Assembly (NCBI GenBank): GCA_902772585.1
Contig: CACYBB010000011.1
Span: forward strand, 1-64,000
From: an uncultured Bacteroidales bacterium
Lineage (GTDB): Bacteria; Bacteroidota; Bacteroidia; Bacteroidales; Bacteroidaceae
Direction: 5' to 3'
DNA length: 64,000 nt
The notes under the pieces are model-generated. The model worked only from the letters and a program-made list of their open reading frames with translations, searched no databases and had not been told where the DNA came from. This document shows positions 42,643-51,921 of this stretch, one piece after another (position 1 is the first letter of the stretch; every line of letters starts with the position of its first letter). A program made the translations under genes and the position numbers.

Positions 42643-44514
42643 ATGAAGAAAAGAGTTTTTCTGGCATTGCTATCCGCTGTTAGCATGCTGAGCGTCAGTG
42701 CGGCAGAGCGCCTGACGAGTCCTGGTGGAAACATCGTTGTCGTGGTGGACGTACAAGATGGCAAGCCCACCTACGAAGTACAGCTGGGTGGTGTCACCTT
42801 CCTGCAGCCCTCGCCACTGGGTTTGTTGACCAACATCGACGACCTGACCAGTGGTCTGACGTTGAAGAATGTTGATAGCAAGAAGCAGCACGACGAGTAC
42901 TGGCTGAAGACCACCAAACAGAGTCACATCAGCTACGACGCTACCGAGGCTGTCTGTCATTTCGAGAAGGGTGGCCGTCAGGCACTGGACATCCAGTTCC
43001 ACATCACCGATCGCGACGTGGCCTATCGTTACAAGATTTACCCCAAGAAGATTCGTGGTGGCGAGACGCTGGTGGCTGTCGTCAATGGCGAGGCCAGTGG
43101 TTTCGTCATGCCTGAGGGCACTACCACCTTCCTCTGTCCGCAGGCTGGCCCGATGGGTGGCTTCGCACGTACCTCTCCCTCTTACGAGACGTCCTACACC
43201 CTCGACGACCAGATGGGTAAGAATGGTTGGGGCAATGGCTTCACATTCCCCTGTCTGTTCAAGACTCCTGCTGGTTGGCTGTTGCTCAGCGAGGCAGGCA
43301 CGGATGGAGGCTATGTGGGTTGCCGACTGCTGAGCAAAGGGGGCAACAAGTATCAGATTGGTTTCCCTCAGGAGGGTGAGATGAACGGCATGGGTTCCAC
43401 CTCTGCTGCTGTCTCGCTGCCTTGTGAGACTCCTTGGCGCACCATTACCCTGGGCACCACGCTGGCACCTATCGTTGAGACTACTGTTACCAACGACGTT
43501 GTTCGTCCGAAGTATCAGGCCTCTAAGGAGTATGTCTATGGCAAGGGCTCATGGTCGTGGATTATCGGCATGGACCCCAGCTGCAATTTCGACGAGCAGA
43601 AGCGTTACATCGACTTCTCTGCCGCTATGGGCTGGCGCTCTGTGCTGGTCGATGCCCTGTGGGATGTACAGATTGGCTATGAGAAGATGGCCGAGTTGGC
43701 ACGCTATGGTCGTGAGCGTGGGGTAGGGCTCTTCCTCTGGTATAACAGTAATGGTCAGTGGAACGATGCTCCGCAGTCGCCCAAGGGTAAGATGGACAAG
43801 TCTGCTGCCCGTCGCAAGGAGATGGCATGGATGAAGGAGAACGGTATCCTGGGTATCAAAGTCGACTTCTTTGGTGGTGACAAACAACCCATGATGCAGC
43901 TCTACGAGGATATTCTTACTGATGCTAACGAGTTTGGTCTGCAGGTCATCTTCCACGGATGCACGCTGCCTCGCGGTTGGGAGCGCATGTATCCCAACTA
44001 TGTGGCCTCCGAGGCTGTCTTGGCTTCTGAAAACCTGCACTTCGGACAGGGTGCTTGCGATGCTGAGGCCTTCAATGCCTGCATCCATCCCTTCATCCGT
44101 AATACCGTTGGTTCTATGGACTTTGGAGGCTCTACGCTCAACAAACACTATAACAAGGACAACCAGCACGGCACCACGCGTAAGACCAGCGATGTCTTCG
44201 CACTGGCTGTTGCCGTTCTCTTTCAGTCCAGTGTCCAGCACTTCGCAATGGCTCCCAACAATCTGGAGGATGCTCCTGCATGGGCTGTCGACTTCATGAA
44301 GCAGGTTCCCACCACGTGGGACGAGACCCGTTTCATCGATGGCTATCCTGGCAAATACTGCATCATGGCCCGTCGTGCAGGCACCAAGTGGTACATCGTG
44401 GGCATCACCAGCGACGGCACCCCTCTGCAGAAGAAGATTGACACCAAGGCTTTCTTCCCCAAGGGCGTGAAGCCTACCGTCTATACAGATACCGATGCTA
44501 TTGTGATTTTCTAG
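42643..44514 (+). CDS. GH97 alpha-glycosidase
   Basis: This is a 623-residue secreted glycoside hydrolase of family 97 (the SusB/alpha-galactosidase family), with the signal MKKRVFLALLSAVSMLSVSA. An N-terminal beta-sandwich (LTSPGGNIVVVVDV) is followed by a (beta/alpha)8 barrel starting WSWIIGMDPSCNFDEQKRYIDF, and a C-terminal domain. D408 in GIKVDFFGG and E463 in LASENLHFG have the spacing I recall for the nucleophile and acid/base of the retaining alpha-galactosidase branch, so galactosidase is more likely than SusB-type glucosidase. There is no adjacent SusCD pair. A strong hairpin follows at 44531-44570. Confidence 0.9.
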   Translation: MKKRVFLALLSAVSMLSVSAAERLTSPGGNIVVVVDVQDGKPTYEVQLGGVTFLQPSPLGLLTNIDDLTSGLTLKNVDSKKQHDEYWLKTTKQSHISYDATEAVCHFEKGGRQALDIQFHITDRDVAYRYKIYPKKIRGGETLVAVVNGEASGFVMPEGTTTFLCPQAGPMGGFARTSPSYETSYTLDDQMGKNGWGNGFTFPCLFKTPAGWLLLSEAGTDGGYVGCRLLSKGGNKYQIGFPQEGEMNGMGSTSAAVSLPCETPWRTITLGTTLAPIVETTVTNDVVRPKYQASKEYVYGKGSWSWIIGMDPSCNFDEQKRYIDFSAAMGWRSVLVDALWDVQIGYEKMAELARYGRERGVGLFLWYNSNGQWNDAPQSPKGKMDKSAARRKEMAWMKENGILGIKVDFFGGDKQPMMQLYEDILTDANEFGLQVIFHGCTLPRGWERMYPNYVASEAVLASENLHFGQGACDAEAFNACIHPFIRNTVGSMDFGGSTLNKHYNKDNQHGTTRKTSDVFALAVAVLFQSSVQHFAMAPNNLEDAPAWAVDFMKQVPTTWDETRFIDGYPGKYCIMARRAGTKWYIVGITSDGTPLQKKIDTKAFFPKGVKPTVYTDTDAIVIF

Positions 44515-44530
44515 GATCATAAAAATACAA

Positions 44531-44570
44531 TTCTGCCAATTTGTCGCTTGTTTACGACAGATTGGCAGAA
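44531..44570. terminator. Large hairpin between the GH97 gene and hsp20
   Basis: 16-base arms (44531-44546 and 44555-44570) match at 15 of 16 positions around an 8-base loop, followed by TTTTC. It most likely terminates the GH97 transcript. Its position just upstream of the sigma-54-like element also allows an activator-binding role. Confidence 0.7.
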
Positions 44571-44579
44571 TTTTCATCT

Positions 44580-44595
44580 TGGCACATACCTTGCA
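44580..44595 (+). promoter_or_regulatory. Sigma-54-like promoter of hsp20
   Basis: TGGCACATACCTTGCA has the -24 GG and -12 GC exactly 12 bases apart, matching TGGCAC-N5-TTGCA. The overlapping TACCTTGC is a one-off match to the ordinary TAnnTTTG element, so the assignment is not certain. Confidence 0.5.
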
Positions 44596-44664
44596 TCTTA
44601 TGGTGTGACGACCCACAAGGGAAGTCAAGCAAATTAACAACATGTATAACTTAAAAATATAATT

Positions 44665-44671
44665 AGGAGGT
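44665..44671 (+). promoter_or_regulatory. Unusually strong Shine-Dalgarno site of hsp20
   Basis: AGGAGGT stands 7 bases before the ATG at 44679. Most genes in this window lack such a site, as is usual in Bacteroidota, so this suggests high translation. Confidence 0.7.
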
Positions 44672-44678
44672 AACAATT

Positions 44679-45104
44679 ATGATGCCAATGATGAGAACAA
44701 ACAGTTGGATCCCAGCAGTTTTTAACGATCTGTTCGACACAGACTACATGCTAAAGTGCAATGCTACGGCTCCCGCTATCAATGTGAAAGAATCAGACAA
44801 GGCTTATACCGTTGAGCTCGCTGCTCCGGGTATGAAGAAGGAAGACTTCAACGTACATATCAACGACGAGGGCAACCTGGTGCTCAAGCTGGAGAGCAAG
44901 CAGGAGCATAAGGAGGAGGACAAGAACGTCCGCTACCTGCGTCGCGAGTTCAACTACACCAAGTACGAGCAGACTCTTATCCTGCCTGACGACGTCAAGA
45001 AGGACGCTATCTCAGCCAAGGTAGAGCATGGTGTACTTACCGTCGAACTGCCTAAGGTGGTAGAGGAGAAGGTCAAGGTCTCTCGCCAGATTGATATCGC
45101 ATAA
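44679..45104 (+). CDS. Small heat-shock protein (Hsp20/alpha-crystallin family)
   Basis: This 141-residue cytoplasmic ATP-independent holdase has a short N-terminus (MRTNSWIPAVFNDLFDTDY). The alpha-crystallin domain (about 30-130) contains PAINVKESDKAYTVELAAPGMKKEDF and the closing GVLTVELPK motif. The C-terminal extension lacks a clear I-x-I motif. Regulation looks special: a sigma-54-like element and large inverted repeat upstream, and a strong ribosome-binding site. It is transcribed alone, ending in a terminator shared with the convergent SDR gene. Confidence 0.93.
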   Translation: MMPMMRTNSWIPAVFNDLFDTDYMLKCNATAPAINVKESDKAYTVELAAPGMKKEDFNVHINDEGNLVLKLESKQEHKEEDKNVRYLRREFNYTKYEQTLILPDDVKKDAISAKVEHGVLTVELPKVVEEKVKVSRQIDIA

Positions 45105-45123
45105 CCTTGGTTTGATACACAAA

Positions 45124-45154
45124 GAAAGGCTTCCCATACGGGGAGCCTTTTCTT
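45124..45154. terminator. Terminator between hsp20 and the SDR gene
   Basis: AAGGCTTCCC pairs with GGGGAGCCTT around ATAC at 9 of 10 positions, followed by a T-rich run. It serves both convergent genes. Confidence 0.8.
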
Positions 45155-45157
45155 GTT

Positions 45158-45889
45158 TTATAGCCTGAATCTACGCCACAGACAGTTGGGAATCAGTCGC
45201 CAGAAGAAAGTGAGGATGCGATAGCGGACATCAATCACGCGGACGTGTCTGTGGTGATGGATGCTGCTGACGATATCGCGAGCAACAGCCTCTGGGCGCA
45301 TCAGCATAGGATAGCGGAAGGTGCCGTTGAGCAAGGCTGTATCCACAAAACCAGGACGGATATCGGTGAAACGGATGTGCAGGCCTCGTTGACGGGCTTG
45401 TTGCTCCAAAGCCTGAAGATAGGTGGCCTGCAGGGCCTTCGTGGCAGAATAGGATGGGGCAGGGCCTAATCCTTTGGTGCCAGCAATGGAGGTGATGGCA
45501 GCGATATGGCCTTCACCCTTTTCTGCGAAATAACGGTACGCAGCGCCAATCATCCTGGTGAAACCAACGGCATTTGTCTGTACGGTGTTCAGTTCGATGT
45601 CAGGCTCCAGTGTGCGGTTCTGCTTGCCGATGCCTGATGTGTGAAAGTACAGGTCCATGCCTCCAAGCTTTTCTACGAGGCGCATCAACTGCTGTTCCGC
45701 TTCTGGCTGGGTGACGTCGATAGCCATTACCTCTACACGCTCTGGCGCTGTCGCCTGGAGTGCCTGCAAGGGCTCTTCGCGTCGTGCTGCTATGCCCAGA
45801 TGCCATCCTTCTGCTATCAGCAGTTTGGCAACCTCCAGTCCTATTCCAGAACTGGCTCCCACTATAATTGCTTTCTTGTTTTCCGTCAT
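45158..45889 (-). CDS. Short-chain dehydrogenase/reductase
   Basis: This 243-residue NAD(P)-dependent oxidoreductase has a classical SDR fold: IIVGASSGIG at the start (TGxxxGIG-type nucleotide site), then VMAIDVTQ, the catalytic serine region ITSIAGTKG and the YSATK active-site motif. A longer reading from 46012 would add a hydrophobic stretch and include the minus-strand promoter element TATTTTTG at 45918-45911, so the start at 45889 (MTENKKAII) is preferred. Substrate unknown; such genes often act on sugars or acyl chains. It is monocistronic. Confidence 0.88.
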   Translation of the reverse strand: MTENKKAIIVGASSGIGLEVAKLLIAEGWHLGIAARREEPLQALQATAPERVEVMAIDVTQPEAEQQLMRLVEKLGGMDLYFHTSGIGKQNRTLEPDIELNTVQTNAVGFTRMIGAAYRYFAEKGEGHIAAITSIAGTKGLGPAPSYSATKALQATYLQALEQQARQRGLHIRFTDIRPGFVDTALLNGTFRYPMLMRPEAVARDIVSSIHHHRHVRVIDVRYRILTFFWRLIPNCLWRRFRL

Positions 45890-45910
45890 TGTTTCTTCCC
45901 TTTTGCGCCA

Positions 45911-45918
45911 CAAAAATA
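45911..45918 (-). promoter_or_regulatory. Promoter -7 element of the SDR gene
   Basis: TATTTTTG on the minus strand, 22 bases before the chosen start. It supports the shorter protein. Confidence 0.55.
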
Positions 45919-45970
45919 CACAAAAAACTGCAAACACGAATGTTTTTTTCAGAATAATTATAGGACAATA

Positions 45971-46002
45971 TTTGGTGATAACAAAAAAAACGAGTACCTT
46001 TG
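45971..46002 (+). promoter_or_regulatory. Promoter of the five-gene adenylation operon
   Basis: TTTG at 45971-45974 and TACCTTTG at 45995-46002 are 20 bases apart, followed by CAAAAG. This is the only clear promoter before the five genes at 46041-54585. Confidence 0.8.
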
Positions 46003-46040
46003 CAAAAGACAACTATTAACTATACAATATTTTTTTCCAT

Positions 46041-47099
46041 ATGAAAACCGGAATATTAACACTTCCTTTGCACATCAACTATGGTGGCATCCTGCAGGCG
46101 TATGCCCTACAGACTACGATTGAAAACCTGGGACATGAGGCTGAACTCATCGTGCGTGACTTACCTCCTGGTGCCATGCCTTGGCAAAAGGGGTTGACGC
46201 TGGACGAACAGCTCACCATCCTGCAGCATACGCATCGCTTCATCCACCAATATATAAAGGGTGAGAAAAACAGCCTTTCCAAATTAACTCCCGATGACTA
46301 TGAGGCCATCGTCGTGGGCTCTGACCAGATATGGCGCTATTATTACACTTGTCACATGCCTGGTGGTTACGAGACGGTGTTCCTGAAATTCACTGAGGGC
46401 TGGCCCCTGCGCCGCATTTCATATGCACCTTCCTTTGGTGTCGATGAGTGGGAGGCTCCTGCCGATGTTACTCCTGCCATTAGCCGTCTGCTCCATAACT
46501 TCTATGCTGTCTCAGTACGCGAGTCCTCTGGCGTTACCCTGTGTCGTGACATCCTGGGTGTTGAGGCACAGCACGTGGTGGACCCCACAATGCTGCTGAC
46601 CAGCAAGGACTATGAACGGCTGATTGACAACAGCAACGACACCAAGGCACCCGAGGGCGACCTGATGTGCTACATCCTCGATGAGACACCCGACAAGACG
46701 GCTCTCATTGATACCTTGGCCAAGCGCTTCGGCTTGCGCCCCTTCCGTGCCAATGCCAAGGCTGAGCAGCCTGGCGCACCACTCAGCGAGCGTGTGCAAG
46801 CACCTGTAGAACAGTGGTTGCGCAGTTTCCGCGATGCAAAGATGGTCATTACTGACTCCTTCCATGCCACCGTTTTCAGCATTCTCTTCGGAAAGCCTTT
46901 CATCGTCACTGGAAATCCTGGTCGCGGTCTGGCCCGTCTGGAGTCGCTGCTGAACCAGTTTGGTATGACTGATCACTTGGTGCTGGATGCTGCCGACTTC
47001 AATGCCGATAGCGACTACAGTCAGCCAGCATCAGTTCCCAGCCTCGTTAGCGAGAAGCGCCAGCAGTCGTTAGAATTCCTCAGAAAAGCATTTACTTGA
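46041..47099 (+). CDS. Polysaccharide pyruvyl transferase family protein
   Basis: This 352-residue enzyme belongs to the CsaB/WcaK-like family, which adds pyruvate ketals to sugars from phosphoenolpyruvate. It begins GILTLPLHINYGGILQAYALQ and has VVGSDQIW, ISYAPSFG, the VSVRESSGV motif, HVVDPTMLL, and ITDSFHATVFSILFGKPFI near the C-terminus, all characteristic. Members of this family in Bacteroidota capsule loci also act on other acceptors. It is the first gene of the operon, 12 bases before the first adenylation gene, so its acceptor may be the product of those enzymes. Confidence 0.88.
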   Translation: MKTGILTLPLHINYGGILQAYALQTTIENLGHEAELIVRDLPPGAMPWQKGLTLDEQLTILQHTHRFIHQYIKGEKNSLSKLTPDDYEAIVVGSDQIWRYYYTCHMPGGYETVFLKFTEGWPLRRISYAPSFGVDEWEAPADVTPAISRLLHNFYAVSVRESSGVTLCRDILGVEAQHVVDPTMLLTSKDYERLIDNSNDTKAPEGDLMCYILDETPDKTALIDTLAKRFGLRPFRANAKAEQPGAPLSERVQAPVEQWLRSFRDAKMVITDSFHATVFSILFGKPFIVTGNPGRGLARLESLLNQFGMTDHLVLDAADFNADSDYSQPASVPSLVSEKRQQSLEFLRKAFT

Positions 47100-47111
47100 T
47101 ACAACACGAAA

Positions 47112-49496
47112 ATGAAGACTATTGTAGATCAATTTCTCCAGGCTGCCAGTCAGTATCCTGACAATATCGCCGTGTGCGACTGTGAAGGCAGTTTGACCTA
47201 TAGCGAGTTGGACAAGCGTAGCAACGTCATGGCCCACAAGATTGGTTCGCCCTACGTGCTGGTGCTGCTTCCACGTCGCAACAGTTTCCTTGTGGCTGCC
47301 TATGGTGCCATGAAAGCAGGCAGTTGCTATGTCGTGGCCAGTCCTGACTATCCGTCAGACCGCATTGCCCATATTGTCACCAACAGCGATGCAGAGACCA
47401 TCATCACTACGGAAGCCATCTGGAAGGAACGCCAGGCAGAACTGCAGCCCCTCTTCCCTTCCCACGTTAAGATCATACTTATCGACCAGCTCAACTGGGA
47501 TGATGAGGACAGCAGTCCCATCAACCATTGTGCGCCAGACAATGAGGCTTTCGTGCTTTATACCTCTGGTACTACAGGCAGACCCAAGGGCGTGATGTAT
47601 TCCATTGAGGGAATAACGGCTGTCCTTCAGGTTTTTGCTGATTTGTTGAAACTGGACAGACCGGTTCACGATGCCGTCATTGCCGACTTCTGTTTTATGG
47701 CTTCTCCGCTGACTTTGTTTCCTGCTATAGAGACGGGTGGTACCACCTTTATCGCCAGCGAAGAGGAACGAATGGATATGGACCGTCTGGCGACATTCCT
47801 CCGCGACAACAAGATAGACCGCACGTTCATGAGCGGTTCCATGGGTAACGCTATGCTCAGCGAATATCACCTGCATTTCGAGATGTTGCTGCTTGGTGGA
47901 GAACGCTTCCCCAGCATGGATGCCTCCCTGCTGCAGCAGAATAACGTTTACAACCTGTATGGCATGACCGAGGGCGTGCCGATGGGAATATATCGGGTCA
48001 TGGGCAACGAGGACGTTGTACCCGTTGGAAAAACCCAGTCGCCTGAAGACCTCATCTATCTGCTCGACCCACAGGGACAGCCTGTTGCCAAAGGTCAGGT
48101 GGGCGAAATATACTTCAGTTCACGCAGGATAGCCAAGTGCTATAAGAATATGCCGGAACAGACGGCTGAGCGCTTCCTTACTGACCCCTTCCGTCCAGGC
48201 TACCGCATGGTGCGCACCTCAGACTTGGGTTATATGGACGAGAACGACAACCTGGTACATTGCGGACGTACGGACAACATGTTCAAAATCAATGGTTTCC
48301 GCGTGGAGCCTGGCGAGGTGGAGAACGTGGCAATTGCGTTCCCAGGCATCAGCAACTGTGCCTGCGTGAAGAAAGAACTGGACGGTGGCGATGCGCTCTG
48401 CTTGTTCTTCGAGGCTACCGAACAGATTGATACCGAGGCGTTCCGTTCGTTTATGGCCAAGAAGTTGGCCCACTATATGTTGCCGGAGTTCATCGTGCAA
48501 CTCGACGAACTGCCACGCAATGCCCGTGGCAAGATTGACCGCAAGTCGATGCCCGACCCCAAGCGCACGACTGTAGCCCTGATGATTGCCCCCGTAACCT
48601 CTCAGGAGCAGACATTGTTTGATATTGCAAAGGAGTATCTGAATACCGATCAGTTTGGCGTTACCGACAATCTCTTCACCCTGGGTATGACCTCCTTATT
48701 GGCCATGAAGATGGCTGCCGATGCAGTCCGCAAGGGTGTGATGGTGAAGGCTACGGACATTATCCGACTGAAGACCATCCGCAAGGTGCTCCAGGAGCAG
48801 ATGACCATGATGCGATGGTTTGGCGACTACGACCCAACGAAAGAGACTGCCGTGTTCACTCATGGCATCAGCATCACCTCGAATATTCAGGAGAAGTTGA
48901 AGATTCTCTCCCGTCGTTACAACGTTTTCACCATTGAGCCTATTCACGAGCACTACCACTACATTTTCGAGGGTGAGCCGATGGAGGAAGTCATTGCTTT
49001 CTACTATGCCCTGATGGAGGTCTATATGCCTGCTGATGTGCGTATCGCAGTCTTTGCTGGTGTGTCCTACGGTGGTAAGATCGCCTATCTCATGGCCTGC
49101 AAACACTTTGAGAACAGCGGACAGAAAGCCGCCGTCATTCTGGGCGACTCGCTGCTTCAGGTTGGTCCTGCAATGGCTGCCATCTACAAGTCTGGAAAGA
49201 TGGAGGAATACCGCAAGGCACACAATCTGCCACCCTTCGCTGAAGCCATGCGTGAGCGTATGTATGTGACGTTCGAAATTGACTTCTTTGGTGAGCATAT
49301 GCCAGCCTACGACGGAAAGGTCATCCTGCTGCATGCCCTGAAGAAAAAGGCGCCCTTCGACAATTCAGCCATCTGGAAAGCGAAGGCATCGTGCCTGCAC
49401 ATCATCCCTGTTGACTACACCCACGATGAGATTTGTGTGGACAATCCTAATACGCTGCCTTTCTGGGCAGAGGCTGTTGAACAGATAGAAAAATAA
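47112..49496 (+). CDS. Adenylation-carrier-thioesterase protein 1
   Basis: This is a 794-residue tri-domain, NRPS-like protein without a condensation domain. The adenylation domain (1-500) has VLYTSGTTGRPKGVMYS, LYGMTEGVP, TSDLGYMDENDNLVHCGRTDNMFKINGFRVEPGEVEN and GKIDRKSMP (catalytic Lys). The carrier domain has LFTLGMTSLLAMKM, with S528 as the phosphopantetheine site. The C-terminal alpha/beta hydrolase (590-794) has the nucleophile elbow GVSYGGK (S652) and a late HDE. It should activate a carboxylic or amino acid, hold it as a thioester and release or transfer it. Substrate unknown. It is paralogous to the next gene. Confidence 0.88.
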   Translation: MKTIVDQFLQAASQYPDNIAVCDCEGSLTYSELDKRSNVMAHKIGSPYVLVLLPRRNSFLVAAYGAMKAGSCYVVASPDYPSDRIAHIVTNSDAETIITTEAIWKERQAELQPLFPSHVKIILIDQLNWDDEDSSPINHCAPDNEAFVLYTSGTTGRPKGVMYSIEGITAVLQVFADLLKLDRPVHDAVIADFCFMASPLTLFPAIETGGTTFIASEEERMDMDRLATFLRDNKIDRTFMSGSMGNAMLSEYHLHFEMLLLGGERFPSMDASLLQQNNVYNLYGMTEGVPMGIYRVMGNEDVVPVGKTQSPEDLIYLLDPQGQPVAKGQVGEIYFSSRRIAKCYKNMPEQTAERFLTDPFRPGYRMVRTSDLGYMDENDNLVHCGRTDNMFKINGFRVEPGEVENVAIAFPGISNCACVKKELDGGDALCLFFEATEQIDTEAFRSFMAKKLAHYMLPEFIVQLDELPRNARGKIDRKSMPDPKRTTVALMIAPVTSQEQTLFDIAKEYLNTDQFGVTDNLFTLGMTSLLAMKMAADAVRKGVMVKATDIIRLKTIRKVLQEQMTMMRWFGDYDPTKETAVFTHGISITSNIQEKLKILSRRYNVFTIEPIHEHYHYIFEGEPMEEVIAFYYALMEVYMPADVRIAVFAGVSYGGKIAYLMACKHFENSGQKAAVILGDSLLQVGPAMAAIYKSGKMEEYRKAHNLPPFAEAMRERMYVTFEIDFFGEHMPAYDGKVILLHALKKKAPFDNSAIWKAKASCLHIIPVDYTHDEICVDNPNTLPFWAEAVEQIEK

Positions 49497-49506
49497 AAGA
49501 GCAAAA

Positions 49507-51909
49507 ATGGAAACTTACATCCACAGATATATTGAGACAGCAGCGCAATATCCCGATCGCACTGCCGTCGTAGATTTCGATGGTCGTTATTCCTACAAGG
49601 AAATCGACCACGACAGCAACCTGCTGGCAAGACGCATCGTAGAACTCACGGGTGGTGCCAATGAGTATGTCGTCATTGTGTTGCCCAAGCGCGCGCTTTT
49701 CACCAAGAGCGTTCTTGCCGTCAATCGTGCTGGTTCGGCGTATGTGCCACTGAGTGCAGACTATCCTGCCGACCGTATCGACTATATTATTAAGGAGTGC
49801 CAGCCTGCCGCTGTCATTACCACTCGTAAGATTTGGAAGGAGAAGACTGCCGACGGAGCAACATGTGCTGCTGAGAAACTCATCATGCTCGACGACATCG
49901 ACTGGAAGGCTGATGCTGGTGAGTCGGTGAACCTCAGCACCATAGACCGCAGGGCCATGATGATTTATACCAGCGGTACGACAGGACGTCCCAAGGGCGT
50001 CATCCACTCTTTCTGTTCGCTGACCTACATGGCCAACCGCCATCAGCTGTTTGCCAAGTTGCCGTTATATTCCACGGCTATGATAGCTGACTACACGTTT
50101 ATTGCAGCCTTCAGCGACAGCTTCGGTCCTTTGACGGTTGGTGGTACGATACACCTGATAGACGATAGCGTGCGTGCCGACCTGAACCGTCTGAACCAGT
50201 ATATCACCGACAACCACATCATCCGCATGTTCATGGGCAGCCAGATGGGTGTCACCATGCTGAACATGTTTGACCTGACGCTGAGAGTCCTTATCTTGGG
50301 TGGTGAGAAGACCACCGGTATCCAGCCTGGTCGCATAGGCAACGTGAAGGTGATGAACACCTACGGCATGAGTGAGTTCACTCCTGTGGCAACCCACCAG
50401 ATTCTCGACGGAGAGACGGCACCACCCATTGGCAAACCCTATACGGATGTGGAATGCTACATCCTCGATACCGATGGCCAGCGCATCACGGAGCCAGGAC
50501 AGGTGGGCGAACTCTATGTTTCTGGACCAATGATGTCGGTAGGCTATTTCGGTATGCCCGAACTCACTGCCGAGCGCTATCTTGACAATCCCTTCAAACC
50601 AGGTACCAAGATGTTCCGTACGGGCGATCGTGTATCGCTGACAGAGGACGGTGAACTGATACATTGCGGACGTGCCGACAACATGTTCAAGTTGCGCGGT
50701 TTCCGCATTGAGCCTGGCGAGGTGGAGAATGTGGCCATGCAGTTCCCTGGCATGGGCAACTGTGCGTGCTTGAAGAAAGTGGTGAACGGTGAAGAGACGC
50801 TCTGCCTCTATTTTGAGGCGTCAGCGCCCATTGATACAGAGACCCTCCACACGCATCTGTCATCGACGCTGGCTCACTACATGGTGCCCGACTTCCTCAT
50901 TCAGTTGGACAAACTGCCACGCAATGCCCGTGGCAAGATTGACCGCAAGTCGATGCCTGACCCCGACCGAGAGACGGAGTTGCTGATGATAGCCCCCGAG
51001 AGCGACGACGAACGTCTGCTCTTCACGATTGCTGCCAGTCTGCTGGGTAAGACGGAGTTTGGCGTTACCGACAACCTGTTTGCTGTGGGTATGTCGTCCA
51101 TCATGGCTATGAAGATGGCTGCTGAAGCCCAGCGTCAAGGCATGGCGGTAAAGGGTGCCGACATCATCCGACTGAAGACCATCCGCAACGTCATCCAGGA
51201 GAATATCCAGATGGTGCGCTTCTATCGTGAATACGATCCTGCAAAGGATACCGTTATCTTCATGCAAGGCATCATGGTGGCCAGCGACACCGTTAAGAAA
51301 ATCGACCTGCTGGCCGAACGCTATAATGTGCTGGTGGTCGAGGCCATCCAGGAGCACTATCACTACGTCTTCGAAGAGGAGCCGATGGCAGAGGTCATCG
51401 AGTTGTACTATAGTCTGGCCGACTACTACATCCCCCGTGAGGCGCAAGTGCGGCTGGTTGTCGGCATGTCGTTTGGTGGCAAACTGGCGTGTCTGATGGC
51501 TGACAAGTGGCAAAAGGAGCGTGGCCAGCAGCCTGCCGTCATCATGGGCGACACCGTGATGGTGGGTGTTCCGGCTATGGCACATGCCATCCTTAATGGT
51601 GAACTCGACAAATATATCGAAGAGAACCATCTGCCCAAGGAGGTGTTCAACGAGAGTTTCAAATATCGCATCACCATTGTTGCCCAACTGGAAAACCGAG
51701 GCTACAAGTTGCCTGCCTATCAGGGTAGGGTCATCATCATGCACGCCCAGATCAGTACCGGTGCCTATGAGGGCGACAATCTGGCACGCTGGCGACGTGT
51801 TGTTCCCCAGCTCGAAGTGGTGGGTGTTGACTATCCGCACAACATCGTCTGCTGTGACTCGCCCGAGACCTTGCCGATATGGCAGAAACTGTTTAGTGAA
51901 ATCAAATAA
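49507..51909 (+). CDS. Adenylation-carrier-thioesterase protein 2
   Basis: This 800-residue paralogue of the previous protein has the same domain order: MIYTSGTTGRPKGVIHS, TYGMSEFTP, TGDRVSLTEDGELIHCGRADNMFKLRGFRIEPGEVEN and GKIDRKSMP in the adenylation domain; LFAVGMSSIMAMKM with S531 in the carrier domain; and GMSFGGK with S655 in the hydrolase. Differences in the core between the adenylation motifs suggest a different substrate. Its tandem position, 10 bases downstream, implies a gene duplication and a two-unit product. Confidence 0.88.
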   Translation: METYIHRYIETAAQYPDRTAVVDFDGRYSYKEIDHDSNLLARRIVELTGGANEYVVIVLPKRALFTKSVLAVNRAGSAYVPLSADYPADRIDYIIKECQPAAVITTRKIWKEKTADGATCAAEKLIMLDDIDWKADAGESVNLSTIDRRAMMIYTSGTTGRPKGVIHSFCSLTYMANRHQLFAKLPLYSTAMIADYTFIAAFSDSFGPLTVGGTIHLIDDSVRADLNRLNQYITDNHIIRMFMGSQMGVTMLNMFDLTLRVLILGGEKTTGIQPGRIGNVKVMNTYGMSEFTPVATHQILDGETAPPIGKPYTDVECYILDTDGQRITEPGQVGELYVSGPMMSVGYFGMPELTAERYLDNPFKPGTKMFRTGDRVSLTEDGELIHCGRADNMFKLRGFRIEPGEVENVAMQFPGMGNCACLKKVVNGEETLCLYFEASAPIDTETLHTHLSSTLAHYMVPDFLIQLDKLPRNARGKIDRKSMPDPDRETELLMIAPESDDERLLFTIAASLLGKTEFGVTDNLFAVGMSSIMAMKMAAEAQRQGMAVKGADIIRLKTIRNVIQENIQMVRFYREYDPAKDTVIFMQGIMVASDTVKKIDLLAERYNVLVVEAIQEHYHYVFEEEPMAEVIELYYSLADYYIPREAQVRLVVGMSFGGKLACLMADKWQKERGQQPAVIMGDTVMVGVPAMAHAILNGELDKYIEENHLPKEVFNESFKYRITIVAQLENRGYKLPAYQGRVIIMHAQISTGAYEGDNLARWRRVVPQLEVVGVDYPHNIVCCDSPETLPIWQKLFSEIK

Positions 51910-51921
51910 AAAACGATAACG

